Notes: generated from the letters alone by a model not told the origin. A stretch of DNA of 64,000 nucleotides from Propionibacterium sp. (GCA_012517405.1 JAAYVB010000043.1:62001-126000), one strand, 5' to 3'; shown: positions 26,243-35,167, numbered from the stretch's first letter. Program-made: numbers and translations.

Positions 26243-26536
26243 GTGAGACCAATCGCGACACGATTGACCGACCGCAGACTCGGTGTCTGCGCAGATTCTG
26301 GCTGTTTGCCCATGGGGCAGCTGAGGTGTGGCCAGTGCGGTGTCATCGCCGGGTTCACCGACCACACAGACATGGCGGTCAGCCGTCGCCTGTTCGATCT
26401 CGGTTTCGCTCAGGGGGTCGAGGTCGAGTTGCTGCGCCGCGCGCCGCTGCGTGACCCGCTGATGCTGCGCATCGGCACTTCCCAGATGCTGCTGCGTGCC
26501 AGCGAGGCCAACCGGGTCCTGGTGAGACCCCTCTGA
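26243..26536 (+). CDS. feoA: ferrous iron transport protein A
   Basis: A 97-aa protein with an SH3-like FeoA fold (LFDLGFAQGVEVELLRRAPLRDPLMLRIG, LLRASEANRVLVRPL). The first 35 residues are an extension with three cysteines plus CGQC (CADSGCLPMGQLRCGQCG), not needed for the fold and possibly metal-binding. An internal ATG at codon 23 is the other possible start. The feoB ATG overlaps its TGA by one base. Confidence 0.85.
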   Translation: MRPIATRLTDRRLGVCADSGCLPMGQLRCGQCGVIAGFTDHTDMAVSRRLFDLGFAQGVEVELLRRAPLRDPLMLRIGTSQMLLRASEANRVLVRPL

Positions 26537-28476
26537 TGTCCTGCCACGAGGGGCCGGTGGCGGCGACCAGCACAGTCCACAGTCGACGCATCGCGCTACT
26601 CGGCAACCCGAACGCCGGGAAGTCCACGCTGTTCAACGCACTGAGTGGGCTCAACGTCAAGGTTGCGAACTATCCGGGTGTCACCGTCAGCAAGACCGTG
26701 GGATCGGTCAAGGTGATGGGGCAGAGCCTCGTCGTCGAAGATCTGCCCGGTTGCTACTCGCTGGAGGCCATCAGCCCGGACGAGGAGGTAGTCACCGCCA
26801 GCCTCGACTCCACCGGTCCGGAACGTCCCGATGCCCTGCTGGTGGTGATGGACGCCACGAGTCTGGAACGATCGTTGGGCCTGCTGGCCCAGGCCGAACA
26901 GCTCGGCTTGCCGGTCTTGGCGGTACTGACTTTCAGCGACGAACTGATCCGGCGGCAGGGATCGGTCGATCCGGTGAAGCTGTCGGCCGCGATCGGTGTC
27001 CCGGTGATGGTGGTGACCGGCGGCAATCGCGTCCAGCTGAACGATCTCAAGCATGCGTTGGCCGACGTGGCGCACTGGACCAGGCCGGTCATTCCCGCAC
27101 CGGCCGATGACGGCCCCCAGTTGCGTGCGTGGATCGTGTCGGTGCTCCAGGCCGCGGATTATCGCAGTGCGGCCGTGGACGACCGGACCCGGCGCCTGGA
27201 TGCGGTGCTGCTGCATCCGGTGCTGGGCACCGCAATCTTCGTCGCCACGATGATCGTCTTCTTTCAGGTGATCTTCGTGGTGGCAGCCCCGATTCAGGAC
27301 ATCATCGGCAGCGGGGTGGCCTGGCTGGCGGCTGTGGTGAAGAGCCACATCAGCGTCGGCTGGCTGGCCTCCATGCTGGCCGACGGTGTGATCAGCGGTG
27401 CCGGATCGGTGCTGGTCTTCCTGCCGCAGATCGGATTGTTGTTCGCCATGATCGCGCTGCTCGAGTCGAGCGGCTATCTGGCGCGCGTCGCGTTCTTGAT
27501 GGACCGGGTGATGGGCTACGTCGGCCTGGAGGGTCGCGCTTTCGTCGCGATGCTGTCAGCGCTGGCCTGCGCGGTGCCCGGCATCATGTCCACCCGGACG
27601 CTGCCGTCATCCCGCGACCGGATCGCGACCATGATGACAGCCCCGCTGATGACCTGCTCGGCGCGTCTGCCCGTCTACACCCTGCTGATCGCGATGCTGG
27701 TCCCCGCCGAGGCCCACATCGGATTCCTGAGGTTGCAGGGCTTGGTGATGTTCGCGATGTACCTGCTCGGTGTCGCAGCCACGATGGGCGCGGCCTGGGT
27801 GTTCAAGCGCATCTTCGGCGCCAAGGGAGCGGCGTTGCCGTTCTACATGGAGATGCCCAGCTACCGCGTCCCCCACATTTCGGAGATTCTGCGCGCCATC
27901 TGGGACGCCTGCCTCGGCTTCGTGAGGCGCGTGGGCGGCATCATCCTGATCCTCTCGCTGGCGCTGTGGGCGCTGTTGTCGCTGCCGGTGATCAGTGCCG
28001 AACAGCTGAACGCGGCCGGGGTGGACACCAGCGATCAGGTCGCGGTGGCGACCTACCAGATCGATCACTCGGCCGCCGCAACCCTCGGCAGGGCAGTTCA
28101 GCCGGTGGTCGAACCGCTGGGTTTCGACTGGCGCATCACGGTCGGGTTGCTGGGCGCGATGGGTGCCCGCGAGGTGTTCGTGGCCACCCTGGGCCAGATC
28201 TCCTCCGCGGAAGATCCCGAGAACCCACAGGCCAACCTGGCGGAAATGACCTGGCTGTCCGGTCCGCATGAGGGACAGAAGCTGTTCACCCCGCCGGTGA
28301 TCGCCGCCTTGCTGGTGTACTTCGCGTTCGCGCTGCAGTGCACCTCGACCATCGCGGTGCTGCGCAAGGAGTCCGGCTCCTGGAAGTGGCCGGCCCTGGC
28401 ATTCGGCTATATGACCGCCCTGGCCTGGATAGCGGCGTTCGTGACCAAGACCCTCGTCGGTCTGCTGACCGGCTGA
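26536..28476 (+). CDS. feoB: ferrous iron transporter B with degenerate G4 motif
   Basis: Fe(II) uptake permease, 646 aa. The N-terminal G domain has G1 GNPNAGKST, the FeoB-typical NYPGVTV and G3 DLPGCYSL. The G4 position, usually NxxD, reads TFSD, and G5 is weak. From about residue 225 the membrane domain follows with roughly eight helices including the gate motif CAVPGIMSTR and the second-half repeat ITVGLLGAMGAREVFV. Co-transcribed with feoA under a DtxR-type box. Confidence 0.95.
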   Translation: MSCHEGPVAATSTVHSRRIALLGNPNAGKSTLFNALSGLNVKVANYPGVTVSKTVGSVKVMGQSLVVEDLPGCYSLEAISPDEEVVTASLDSTGPERPDALLVVMDATSLERSLGLLAQAEQLGLPVLAVLTFSDELIRRQGSVDPVKLSAAIGVPVMVVTGGNRVQLNDLKHALADVAHWTRPVIPAPADDGPQLRAWIVSVLQAADYRSAAVDDRTRRLDAVLLHPVLGTAIFVATMIVFFQVIFVVAAPIQDIIGSGVAWLAAVVKSHISVGWLASMLADGVISGAGSVLVFLPQIGLLFAMIALLESSGYLARVAFLMDRVMGYVGLEGRAFVAMLSALACAVPGIMSTRTLPSSRDRIATMMTAPLMTCSARLPVYTLLIAMLVPAEAHIGFLRLQGLVMFAMYLLGVAATMGAAWVFKRIFGAKGAALPFYMEMPSYRVPHISEILRAIWDACLGFVRRVGGIILILSLALWALLSLPVISAEQLNAAGVDTSDQVAVATYQIDHSAAATLGRAVQPVVEPLGFDWRITVGLLGAMGAREVFVATLGQISSAEDPENPQANLAEMTWLSGPHEGQKLFTPPVIAALLVYFAFALQCTSTIAVLRKESGSWKWPALAFGYMTALAWIAAFVTKTLVGLLTG

Positions 28477-28492
28477 GACACGGCAGCAGATC

Positions 28493-29080
28493 ATGGCTCT
28501 GACCGCGATGCACGCTGAGGCCGTGCCCTACGATGCGACAGCGATGCGCTGGGTGCTGCCCGACGGCCTGCCCGCGTGCGGACGATTGGTCGGCGCACCC
28601 GGGCGTCTGGGCGAGCTGGTGGCAGCCGGTGGCCCGATCGTGCGGGCAGTCGCCGAGCGCCGAGCGCTGTGGACCTGGCTGGCTCAGCCCGCTTGGGATG
28701 TCTGCGGAGTTGAGATACGGCAGGCCGTATTCGTCGCGGCTGGCCGGCCGGCCGAATGGCAGATCGAACCGGACGCCGATGAGGTACTGGAACTGGTGGC
28801 CAATGATGTCATCAACCGGACGCTGAAGGCATTCATCGCCTCTCACGGGGGCGAGATCGTGCTCGTCCGGGCAAGCGAGAACACCGTGGACGTCGAGATG
28901 AAGGGTGCCTGCGCACGCTGCGCCGCCGCGGGTGGGACCCTGCACGGCAGGATCGAACGCGAAATCAGCGATCGGACGGGCAGCCGGGTCACGGTGAATG
29001 CCATCGGTGTGGGCCGCCGGCGCATACCGCACCTGAACCTGCCGGCATTCGGAGCAGGACCTACGCCACCTTGTCGATAG
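28493..29080 (+). CDS. NifU-type Fe-S scaffold protein
   Basis: A 195-aa protein. Residues about 95-175 are the Nfu/NifU C-terminal domain with the cluster-binding CxxC in KGACARCAAAGGTLHGRIE; the first 90 residues are a poorly conserved N-terminal domain. It should carry a 4Fe-4S cluster between two subunits and hand it to apoproteins. It lies 16 bases after feoB in the same direction, so iron uptake and cluster delivery are probably co-expressed. The start site has only a weak ribosome binding site (GGCAG). Confidence 0.75.
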   Translation: MALTAMHAEAVPYDATAMRWVLPDGLPACGRLVGAPGRLGELVAAGGPIVRAVAERRALWTWLAQPAWDVCGVEIRQAVFVAAGRPAEWQIEPDADEVLELVANDVINRTLKAFIASHGGEIVLVRASENTVDVEMKGACARCAAAGGTLHGRIEREISDRTGSRVTVNAIGVGRRRIPHLNLPAFGAGPTPPCR

Positions 29081-29130
29081 GACACACCACCATGGTCGAT
29101 AGGACACGCCACCATGCGCGTCCTATCGAC
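29073..29130. terminator. tandem direct repeat plus inverted copy between convergent nifU-like gene and ppa
   Basis: A 22-base unit beginning GTCGATAGGACAC is present at 29073-29094 and again, with one change, at 29095-29116; its first 11 bases recur inverted as GTCCTATCGAC at 29120-29130. The second copy and the inverted copy form an 11-bp hairpin. The first copy includes the nifU-like stop codon. No T run, so termination would be by the stem alone. Confidence 0.55.
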
Positions 29131-29142
29131 AACCGGTCTCGG

Positions 29143-29712
29143 TCAGTGCAGATCGACCTTCTTGTGTTCGTACGACGTGCCCTTGGCACGCTCGATGGAA
29201 CGGCGGACCTCGTCCTCAGCGGCCTCTCGTCCCACCCAGCTCGCGCCCTCGACGCTCTTGCCGGGCTCCAGGTCTTTGTAGACGGTGAAGAAGTGCTCGA
29301 TTTCCAGCAGCATGTAGTGCGGAATCGTGTCCAGATCATCGAGATAGTTGCGCCGGGTGTCGGCTGTGGGGATGCACAGCACCTTCGCGTCGCCGCCCAT
29401 CTCGTCCTGCATCTGGAACATCGCAACGGCGCGGCATTCGATAAGACAGCCCGGGAAAGTCTGCTCGGCCACGATCACCATGGCGTCCAGGGGATCGCCG
29501 TCCTCACCGAGGGTGCCTTCGATGAAGCCGTAGTCGTAAGGGTACTGAGTGGATGTGAACAGCGTGCGGTCCAAACGGATGCGCCCTGTGGTGTGATCCA
29601 TCTCGTACTTGTTCTTCGTGCCGCGGGGGATCTCAACAGTCATATCGAACGTGATGCCGACACGAGGCTCCACGTCATTGGTATCCCGGAAGTCGTCGAT
29701 CACCGAAACCAT
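29143..29712 (-). CDS. ppa: inorganic pyrophosphatase (family I)
   Basis: Hydrolyses pyrophosphate to phosphate in the cytosol. 189 aa; core signature EDGDPLDAMVIV with the three metal-binding Asp, plus TVEIPRGTKNKYEMDH and YPYDYGFIEGT. About 20 residues longer at the N-terminus than typical 165-aa bacterial enzymes; an in-frame GTG ten bases into the gene (MIDDFRDT) is a possible alternative start. Upstream, TTGACA is present on this strand at 29755-29750. Confidence 0.95.
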   Translation of the reverse strand: MVSVIDDFRDTNDVEPRVGITFDMTVEIPRGTKNKYEMDHTTGRIRLDRTLFTSTQYPYDYGFIEGTLGEDGDPLDAMVIVAEQTFPGCLIECRAVAMFQMQDEMGGDAKVLCIPTADTRRNYLDDLDTIPHYMLLEIEHFFTVYKDLEPGKSVEGASWVGREAAEDEVRRSIERAKGTSYEHKKVDLH

Positions 29713-29749
29713 CCTTAAACTGGAAACGTCACACGCCAGAAACTGGGAA

Positions 29750-29755
29750 TGTCAA
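29750..29755 (-). promoter_or_regulatory. consensus -35 element for ppa
   Basis: TTGACA on the minus strand, about 40 bases upstream of the ppa start; the matching -10 is poor. Confidence 0.35.
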
Positions 29756-29785
29756 CTCCCAGGCTAACGGTTCGGGAGAATTCAG

Positions 29786-31207
29786 GTGGCTAAGAGGCCC
29801 GGACAGATTCGGCGAGTTCGGCTCCCACTGTGGGTGGGCTGGTTGAGCTGGGTGCTCACCGTCGTGGTGCTGGCGGCGGCGGTTGGTTTCGCGGTAGGCC
29901 CACTGGCACGCGCCCAGGGCTGGACGACCGACGGCGGCTCGCCGACGGTCGATCCGCAGATCATCGCCGATATCCACTCCGACCCCTCGGGCAATGGCGT
30001 GATCGGCGCGGCGAGCGAACCCAACTATCACGGTGTCAGTGCCGATCGGATCGCTGACGTGATCGCCGCTACCCAGCCTACTCTGGCCGGTAGCTACGGC
30101 GGTGCGATCGCCGACCTGGATGGTGCCGGACTGAGCTATGAGTTCTCGGCGCACACACCACTGACACCCGCGTCCACCTTGAAGGTGATGACCGCGACGG
30201 CGATCACCGACGCGCTCGGAGCCGATCACAGCTTCACGACGTCGGTGGTCGCCACTTCGGCGGACGCGATCGTGCTGGTCGGCGGAGGAGACCCGCTGCT
30301 GGCCTCCACACCGACCAGCTACAGCGGTTCGTCGGCGATCGCGTTGCCCACCACTGCCGACCTGGCAGCCCGTACCGCCGCCGCGCTGCAGGCCCAGGGC
30401 ATCAGCCGGGTCAGCCTCGGCTATGACGATTCGTTGTTCAGCGGACCGGTCTGGCACGCCGACTGGCCCGAGGGTGATCGCCAGTTCGTGGCGCCGATCA
30501 GCGCGCTGGTCATCGACGAAGGAGCCGCGGTACCCGGCACTGAATCCGGCTCCCAGGTGACCGCCGGGATCTTCGCCGACCAGTTGCGGGCGGCGGGCAT
30601 CGACGTCACCGGTGATGTGGTCGCCGCCTCAGCGACCGGCGGCAGCGAGCTGGCGAAGGTGGCCTCTGCGCCGCTCGGCCTGCTGGTGCAGGAGATGCTG
30701 ACCCATTCGGACAACTTCATCGCCGAGATGCTGCTGCGCCAGCTGGGAATCGCCAAGGGGCAGGCGGGCAGTTTCGAAGGCGGCGCCGCTGCGCTGACCG
30801 CGAGCCTCACCGATTTGGGCTTGTGGGACGACGGTCAGCTGATTGTCGACGGCTCCGGTCTGTCGGTCAACAATCGCATCACCCCGGCGGCGCTCGTTAA
30901 GGCTCTTCAGCTGAGCGCGGCCCGGCCCGAGTTGAGCGCTGTGCTGGCCGGGCTGCCCGTCGCAGCGGCCACCGGCACTCTCGGTACCCGCTTCGCCGAC
31001 GATCAGAGTGCGGCCGCCCGGGGCCTGGTCAGGGCCAAGAGTGGCTCCCTGGACGGTGTCTCGTCGCTGGCCGGATACACCCCGAGCAGCGATGGCGCCC
31101 TCATCGCGTTCGCGGTCATCGGCAACGGCCTGCCGACCGATCAAGATATCCGCCCGTGGTTCGACCACGTGGCTGCGGCGCTGGCCGGTTGTGACTGCGC
31201 GGGGTGA
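29786..31207 (+). CDS. dacB: D-alanyl-D-alanine carboxypeptidase/endopeptidase, PBP4 type
   Basis: Trims peptidoglycan stem peptides. 473 aa with an N-terminal membrane helix (LSWVLTVVVLAAAVGFAVGPL) that anchors it outside. Active-site motifs: SxxK in TPASTLKVMTA, SxN in THSDNFIAE, and KSG (for KTG) in RAKSGSLDGVSSLAGYT. Start is a GTG with GGGAG 7 bases upstream. The next gene starts with GTG over its TGA, as in the mycobacterial Rv3627c-Rv3626c pair. Confidence 0.93.
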   Translation: MAKRPGQIRRVRLPLWVGWLSWVLTVVVLAAAVGFAVGPLARAQGWTTDGGSPTVDPQIIADIHSDPSGNGVIGAASEPNYHGVSADRIADVIAATQPTLAGSYGGAIADLDGAGLSYEFSAHTPLTPASTLKVMTATAITDALGADHSFTTSVVATSADAIVLVGGGDPLLASTPTSYSGSSAIALPTTADLAARTAAALQAQGISRVSLGYDDSLFSGPVWHADWPEGDRQFVAPISALVIDEGAAVPGTESGSQVTAGIFADQLRAAGIDVTGDVVAASATGGSELAKVASAPLGLLVQEMLTHSDNFIAEMLLRQLGIAKGQAGSFEGGAAALTASLTDLGLWDDGQLIVDGSGLSVNNRITPAALVKALQLSAARPELSAVLAGLPVAAATGTLGTRFADDQSAAARGLVRAKSGSLDGVSSLAGYTPSSDGALIAFAVIGNGLPTDQDIRPWFDHVAAALAGCDCAG

Positions 31208-32247
31208 ATACCCTGGACACCATGACTTCGCTGCCGTGGATCGATTGGGACGCCGCCGCACGGACCGGGCGCCGACTGGTCCCCCCGGGCCCACGGGCCA
31301 GCCGTGCCGAACGCGACCAGCTCGTCGCCGAACTGCGCGCCGACGCCCGGCGCAGCGCCGAGGTCATCGTCGACACCACCCAGCTTCCGCAAGCCGGACA
31401 GGCTCGAGAGCTGGTGGTCGACCGGGCCGGAATCGTGCGCGCGAACGTGCTCACGGCCCGGCGCATGCTGGCCGCGGCCACCGATCCGAGACCTGACGGT
31501 GCGGCGGCCAAGACCGCCGGCTACGCCCGGGGAGTGAGCATCGGAACAGTGCTCGGCATGCTGGGCTCGCGCATCCTCGGCCAGTACGATCCGTTCGGCG
31601 AAGAACCCACCCTGTATCTGGTGGCGCCCTCGATCATGGCGGTGGAGCAGCAGCTGAAGGTGCCGGCGGCCGACTTCCGGATGTGGGTGGTGCTGCACGA
31701 GCAGACTCACCGCGTCCAGTTCGCCAACGCCACCTGGCTGCCCGGTTATCTGAGCGAGCGCGCCCGGGCGCTCGCCGAGGCCGAGGACGAAGCCTTCTGG
31801 CACGATCTGCCGGCTCGGCTGGAGCAGATCCGCGCCGACCGCCGCGAGAATCGCCCGGCAAGCATGCGGGTGCTGAATGCGCTGTCCTCACCGGCCACGG
31901 TGGCGGCGATGTCCGAAGTCAACGCGGCGATGTCGTTACTCGAAGGACACGCCGACGTGATGATGGACCGCAGCGGCCGACAGCTGATCGGCTCGGTGAG
32001 CACTATCCGCGCCAAGTTCCAGGGCCGTCGTTCACCCAGTGGCCTGCCGGCACTGCTCAACAAGCTCATGGGGATGGACGCCAAACTCGCCCAGTATGCC
32101 GAAGGCGCCAAGTTCTGTCGTCAGGTGATGGCCATCGGAGGCGTTGGGCTGCTCAACGAGGCATTCAGCGAAGCCGGCGCCATGCCGTCCATGCAAGAAC
32201 TGCTGCACCCCGATCAGTGGTGCGAACGCATCGCGGGCAATGGCTAG
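31204..32247 (+). CDS. zincin-like metallopeptidase of the DUF2342/F420-associated family
   Basis: A 347-aa protein with the zinc-metallopeptidase motif HEQTH (VVLHEQTHRVQF) and, about 70 residues later, NAAMSLLEGHADVMMD, which supplies the third ligand region. The family is conserved next to dacB, tilS and hpt in Actinobacteria and was once annotated as coenzyme F420 biosynthesis-associated; its substrate is not established. GTG start overlaps the dacB stop; an ATG 18 bases on is an alternative. tilS starts 8 bases before its end. Confidence 0.85.
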   Translation: MNTLDTMTSLPWIDWDAAARTGRRLVPPGPRASRAERDQLVAELRADARRSAEVIVDTTQLPQAGQARELVVDRAGIVRANVLTARRMLAAATDPRPDGAAAKTAGYARGVSIGTVLGMLGSRILGQYDPFGEEPTLYLVAPSIMAVEQQLKVPAADFRMWVVLHEQTHRVQFANATWLPGYLSERARALAEAEDEAFWHDLPARLEQIRADRRENRPASMRVLNALSSPATVAAMSEVNAAMSLLEGHADVMMDRSGRQLIGSVSTIRAKFQGRRSPSGLPALLNKLMGMDAKLAQYAEGAKFCRQVMAIGGVGLLNEAFSEAGAMPSMQELLHPDQWCERIAGNG

Positions 32248-33238
32248 ACGCGCGCTGGGGCCGGCCGCGCTCCAGGTCGTCCAGGCGGTCCGGCAGGTTC
32301 TCGCCGGCGAGCGCCGCCCGGTGGTGGTGGCCTGTTCGGGAGGGGCCGATTCGATGGCTCTGGCGTGCGCGGTGGCGCATCTGGCGCGGCGCGGCTGCCA
32401 GCACGCCACGGCCAGCGCCGCGGTTATCGACCACGGCCTGCAGCCGGCCTCATCCGAGGTCGCGGCCGAGGTGGCCAACCGTCTCAATGAGATCGGTCTG
32501 GCCGTGACCACCCGCCGCGTCAACGTCGCGGCGGATTCGCCCGATGGCATGGAAGCGGCCGCCCGGGACGCTCGTTACGCGGCGCTGGCCGAGGTCGCCG
32601 GTGCTGAGGCGGTCGTCCTGCTCGGACATACCCTGGACGATCAGGCCGAGACCGTTCTGCTCGGCCTGGCGCGAGGGTCGGGGACTCGATCACTGGCCGG
32701 GATGCCTGCGCAATTCGGCCGCTCGCCGCAGTTCATCCGCCCGCTGCTGGGTCTGCGCAGAACCACCACCGCGCAGGCCTGTGGTGAATGGGGAGCCGAG
32801 GTCTGGTCCGACCCGCAGAACGATGATCCGACCTTCACCCGGGTGCGGGTGCGGCAACGGGTGCTGCCGATGCTGGAGACAGAGCTCGGCCCGGGCATCA
32901 CCGAGGCGCTCGCCCGGACAGCCACCATGGCCAGGCAGGACGCCGACGCACTGGATGGGCTCGCCGATTCGCTGGTTCCCGCTGCAGGTGAAGGCCTGGC
33001 GGCCGCCTCGCTACGGACGATGCCCGAGGCGATCGCGTCCAGAGTGCTGCGCCGCTGGCTGGTCGATGGGGGCGTGGATCAGCCGTCCTATGCCCACGTA
33101 CAGGCGGTGAAGGCGCTGGTGGACGACTGGCATGGCCAGCTGGGCGTCGATCTGCCGGGTGGTATTCGGGTGCTGCGTGAGGCCGGCACGCTGGTCCTGG
33201 GCCGGACCCCGCACGCGGTCGGGCTCGGTGAGGACTAG
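32240..33238 (+). CDS. tilS: tRNA(Ile)-lysidine synthetase
   Basis: Modifies C34 of tRNA-Ile(CAU) to lysidine using ATP and lysine. 332 aa; PP-loop motif SGGADS (residues about 32-37), HTLDDQAETVLLGLARG and GMPAQFGR...RPLLGLRR typical of the catalytic domain, then a shorter C-terminal region as in other actinobacterial TilS. ATG start overlaps the upstream stop. Confidence 0.93.
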   Translation: MARRALGPAALQVVQAVRQVLAGERRPVVVACSGGADSMALACAVAHLARRGCQHATASAAVIDHGLQPASSEVAAEVANRLNEIGLAVTTRRVNVAADSPDGMEAAARDARYAALAEVAGAEAVVLLGHTLDDQAETVLLGLARGSGTRSLAGMPAQFGRSPQFIRPLLGLRRTTTAQACGEWGAEVWSDPQNDDPTFTRVRVRQRVLPMLETELGPGITEALARTATMARQDADALDGLADSLVPAAGEGLAAASLRTMPEAIASRVLRRWLVDGGVDQPSYAHVQAVKALVDDWHGQLGVDLPGGIRVLREAGTLVLGRTPHAVGLGED

Positions 33239-33241
33239 GAT
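33236..33241 (+). promoter_or_regulatory. -10 hexamer, leaderless start of hpt
   Basis: TAGGAT, 7 bases, then GTG at 33249. The first three bases are the tilS stop codon, so an internal promoter is embedded in the operon. Confidence 0.55.
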
Positions 33242-33248
33242 CTGCCGA

Positions 33249-33800
33249 GTGGATGCCGCAGATATTGCTGATGATCTTGCACATGTATTGCTGACCTCGC
33301 AGCAGGTGAGTGACCGAGTCGCTGACTTGGCGGCACAAATTGACGCCGATTATGCCGGCCGCGAGTTGCTGATGGTGGGCGTCCTCAACGGCGCCATGAT
33401 GGTGATGTCCGATCTGACCCGGGCGATGAAGTCGCACTGTTACATCGACTGGATGGCCATCTCGTCCTACGGTTCGGGAACGCAGAGTTCCGGTGTCGTG
33501 CGGATTCTCAAAGACCTCACCACCGACATCACCGGGCGGGATGTGATGATCGTCGAGGACATCATCGACACCGGTTTGACGCTGAGCTACCTGATCCAGA
33601 ATCTGCGTTCTCGCGAGCCTGCCAGCATCGAGGTCATGACGATGTTCCGCAAGCCGGACGCGATCACCTCAGCGGTGGACGTTCGCTATGTCGGCTTCGA
33701 CATTCCGACCGAGTTCGTCGTGGGATATGGGCTTGACTTCGATGGACGCTACCGGAATCTGAAGGACGTGGCGACTCTGGCGCCGCACGTCTACTCCTGA
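33249..33800 (+). CDS. hpt: hypoxanthine-guanine phosphoribosyltransferase
   Basis: Purine salvage enzyme, 183 aa, converting hypoxanthine/guanine and PRPP to IMP/GMP. The PRPP-binding motif VMIVEDIIDTGLT, the flexible-loop SSYG and the base-contacting VGYGLDFDGRYRNL are all present. In mycobacteria ftsH follows hpt; here a LppU-like gene does. Confidence 0.95.
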   Translation: MDAADIADDLAHVLLTSQQVSDRVADLAAQIDADYAGRELLMVGVLNGAMMVMSDLTRAMKSHCYIDWMAISSYGSGTQSSGVVRILKDLTTDITGRDVMIVEDIIDTGLTLSYLIQNLRSREPASIEVMTMFRKPDAITSAVDVRYVGFDIPTEFVVGYGLDFDGRYRNLKDVATLAPHVYS

Positions 33801-33928
33801 CCGTCCGCCGCCGGCCGCGGCGCCGGCTGTTCTTGGGTGCGTAGTGAGCCGTGGAAGCCAGGTTGATGGCCTGAACCGTCGCTAGGCTGAACGACACCCC
33901 CGTTCGGCGACGACGAGTGAAGGACATC

Positions 33929-35059
33929 ATGTCGAATCAGAACTATGGCTCCGACGACCAGTCCCGGGGCCCACAGCAATCAGGGCAGGGCAACTGGCCG
34001 CCATCGTCACCGTACCCGGGTTCTCAGCAGCCTCAGCAACCTCAGCAGCCGCCGCCACTGCCGAATCGGGGCGGTCCGCAGCCCAGTTCTCCATATCCCG
34101 GCAATCCTCAGTGGACCGGCTCGAGCCCCGGTCCGTATCAAAGCGGCCCGCAGCCGGCCGCCTATCCCTCGTCCGGCCAATACGTTGCAGGTTCAGGCAG
34201 CCAGTACCCCTCGGGTGCCCAGTATCCGTCCGGCTCGGCTGGGCAGTACCCATCTGGCTCGGCTGGGCAGTACCCGTCGGGTCCGGGTGGACAATATCCG
34301 TCCGGTCCGGCTCAGCCGGGCTACGGCTATGGCCAGCAGCCGCCCGTCGGAGGTCAGCCGGGCTACGGCGCTGGTGGGCCGCCCGGTGGCCCGAATCCGC
34401 CGGCTCCGCCGTCCGGCAAGGGCGGCATGGGCAAATGGATCGCGATCGCTGCGGTGGTGCTGATCGTCGTGATCGTCGCTGTCTGGGCGTTCACCCAGCG
34501 TGGCGGTGGCGGTTCCGGCCAGCCGACCACCCCGGTGACCACAGCAGGCACGGCTGCGCCGTCGAATCCGGCCACCAGCGTGCCGAGTGCTCCGGCGACG
34601 GGCAGCACCGAGATGGACGAGCTCGTGGTCGGTCAGTGCCTGCAGCTGGTCGAGGTCGAAGGCGCCACGCCGGAGGCGGATGGCAGCATTGCGGTCACCC
34701 ATCAGGTGGTCGACTGCAATTTGGTCGGTCAGTTCAAGCTGGTCGTCGCGTCGGTCACCAACGGTCCGGCTGAATGCGCCACTGACTACGTCAGGTACTA
34801 CCAGAGTGGGTACTTGGGAAGCGACTTCACCAACCTCAGCGTCTGCTTGGCGCCGGTGCTCGATGTTGGCGTGTGCTACATGCCGGACAACATCAAGGAA
34901 TGGGTCGAGGTGCCCTGCACCGATCCGAGTGCCAACTTCAAGGTGGAGAGCGAGCTTCCGGGCACGGACGCCTCGACCTGCTCGTTCCCGGACGCCGCAT
35001 TCATCCTGCCCGACCCGGAACCGGCGCGGGTCTACTGCGTTACGGATCCGTTGGCCTAA
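33929..35059 (+). CDS. Pro/Gly/Tyr/Gln-rich membrane protein with two LppU-like extracytoplasmic repeats
   Basis: A 376-aa protein. Residues 1-165 are low-complexity, with an eight-residue repeat of the form GQYPSGSA around 95-130; then a membrane helix (KWIAIAAVVLIVVIVAVWAF), a Thr/Ala linker and a C-terminal domain of about 150 residues with two copies of a module CLQLVEVE...VVDC...FKLV...AEC / CYMP...VPC...FKVE...STC. The module resembles LppU/SCO3897-type lipoproteins. AAGGA lies 5 bases before the ATG. Function unknown; sits where ftsH is found in related genomes. Confidence 0.65.
   Translation: MSNQNYGSDDQSRGPQQSGQGNWPPSSPYPGSQQPQQPQQPPPLPNRGGPQPSSPYPGNPQWTGSSPGPYQSGPQPAAYPSSGQYVAGSGSQYPSGAQYPSGSAGQYPSGSAGQYPSGPGGQYPSGPAQPGYGYGQQPPVGGQPGYGAGGPPGGPNPPAPPSGKGGMGKWIAIAAVVLIVVIVAVWAFTQRGGGGSGQPTTPVTTAGTAAPSNPATSVPSAPATGSTEMDELVVGQCLQLVEVEGATPEADGSIAVTHQVVDCNLVGQFKLVVASVTNGPAECATDYVRYYQSGYLGSDFTNLSVCLAPVLDVGVCYMPDNIKEWVEVPCTDPSANFKVESELPGTDASTCSFPDAAFILPDPEPARVYCVTDPLA
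34213..34320 (+). repeat. imperfect 24-bp coding repeat (GQYPSGSA-type)
   Basis: Several tandem copies encoding (G/A)QYPSG(S/P)(A/G); GGCTCGGCTGGGCAGTACCC occurs exactly twice. Explains the low-complexity N-terminal segment of the surrounding gene. Confidence 0.65.
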
Positions 35060-35161
35060 CCAACTCGACGATTCGCCGGTGCCGGATTCGAGTGCGGATC
35101 CGGCACCGGTGTACCTGTGGATCGCGGCTGAATCGGTGTGCCGACGCACCGGCAGACCATC

Positions 35162-35167
35162 TAGGAT
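35162..35167 (+). promoter_or_regulatory. -10 element of the fol operon
   Basis: TAGGAT about 30 bases before folE, leaving a short leader that carries the AGAGGAAA ribosome binding site. Confidence 0.4.

Noticed and set aside
30421-31294. Minus-strand frames opposite dacB
   Set aside because: They lie opposite the SxN and KSG motifs of a clear penicillin-binding protein and carry no domain.
34190-34330. Repeat-rich stretch as an array or mobile element
   Set aside because: It is an in-frame coding repeat (GQYPSGSA type) in the low-complexity region of a membrane protein.
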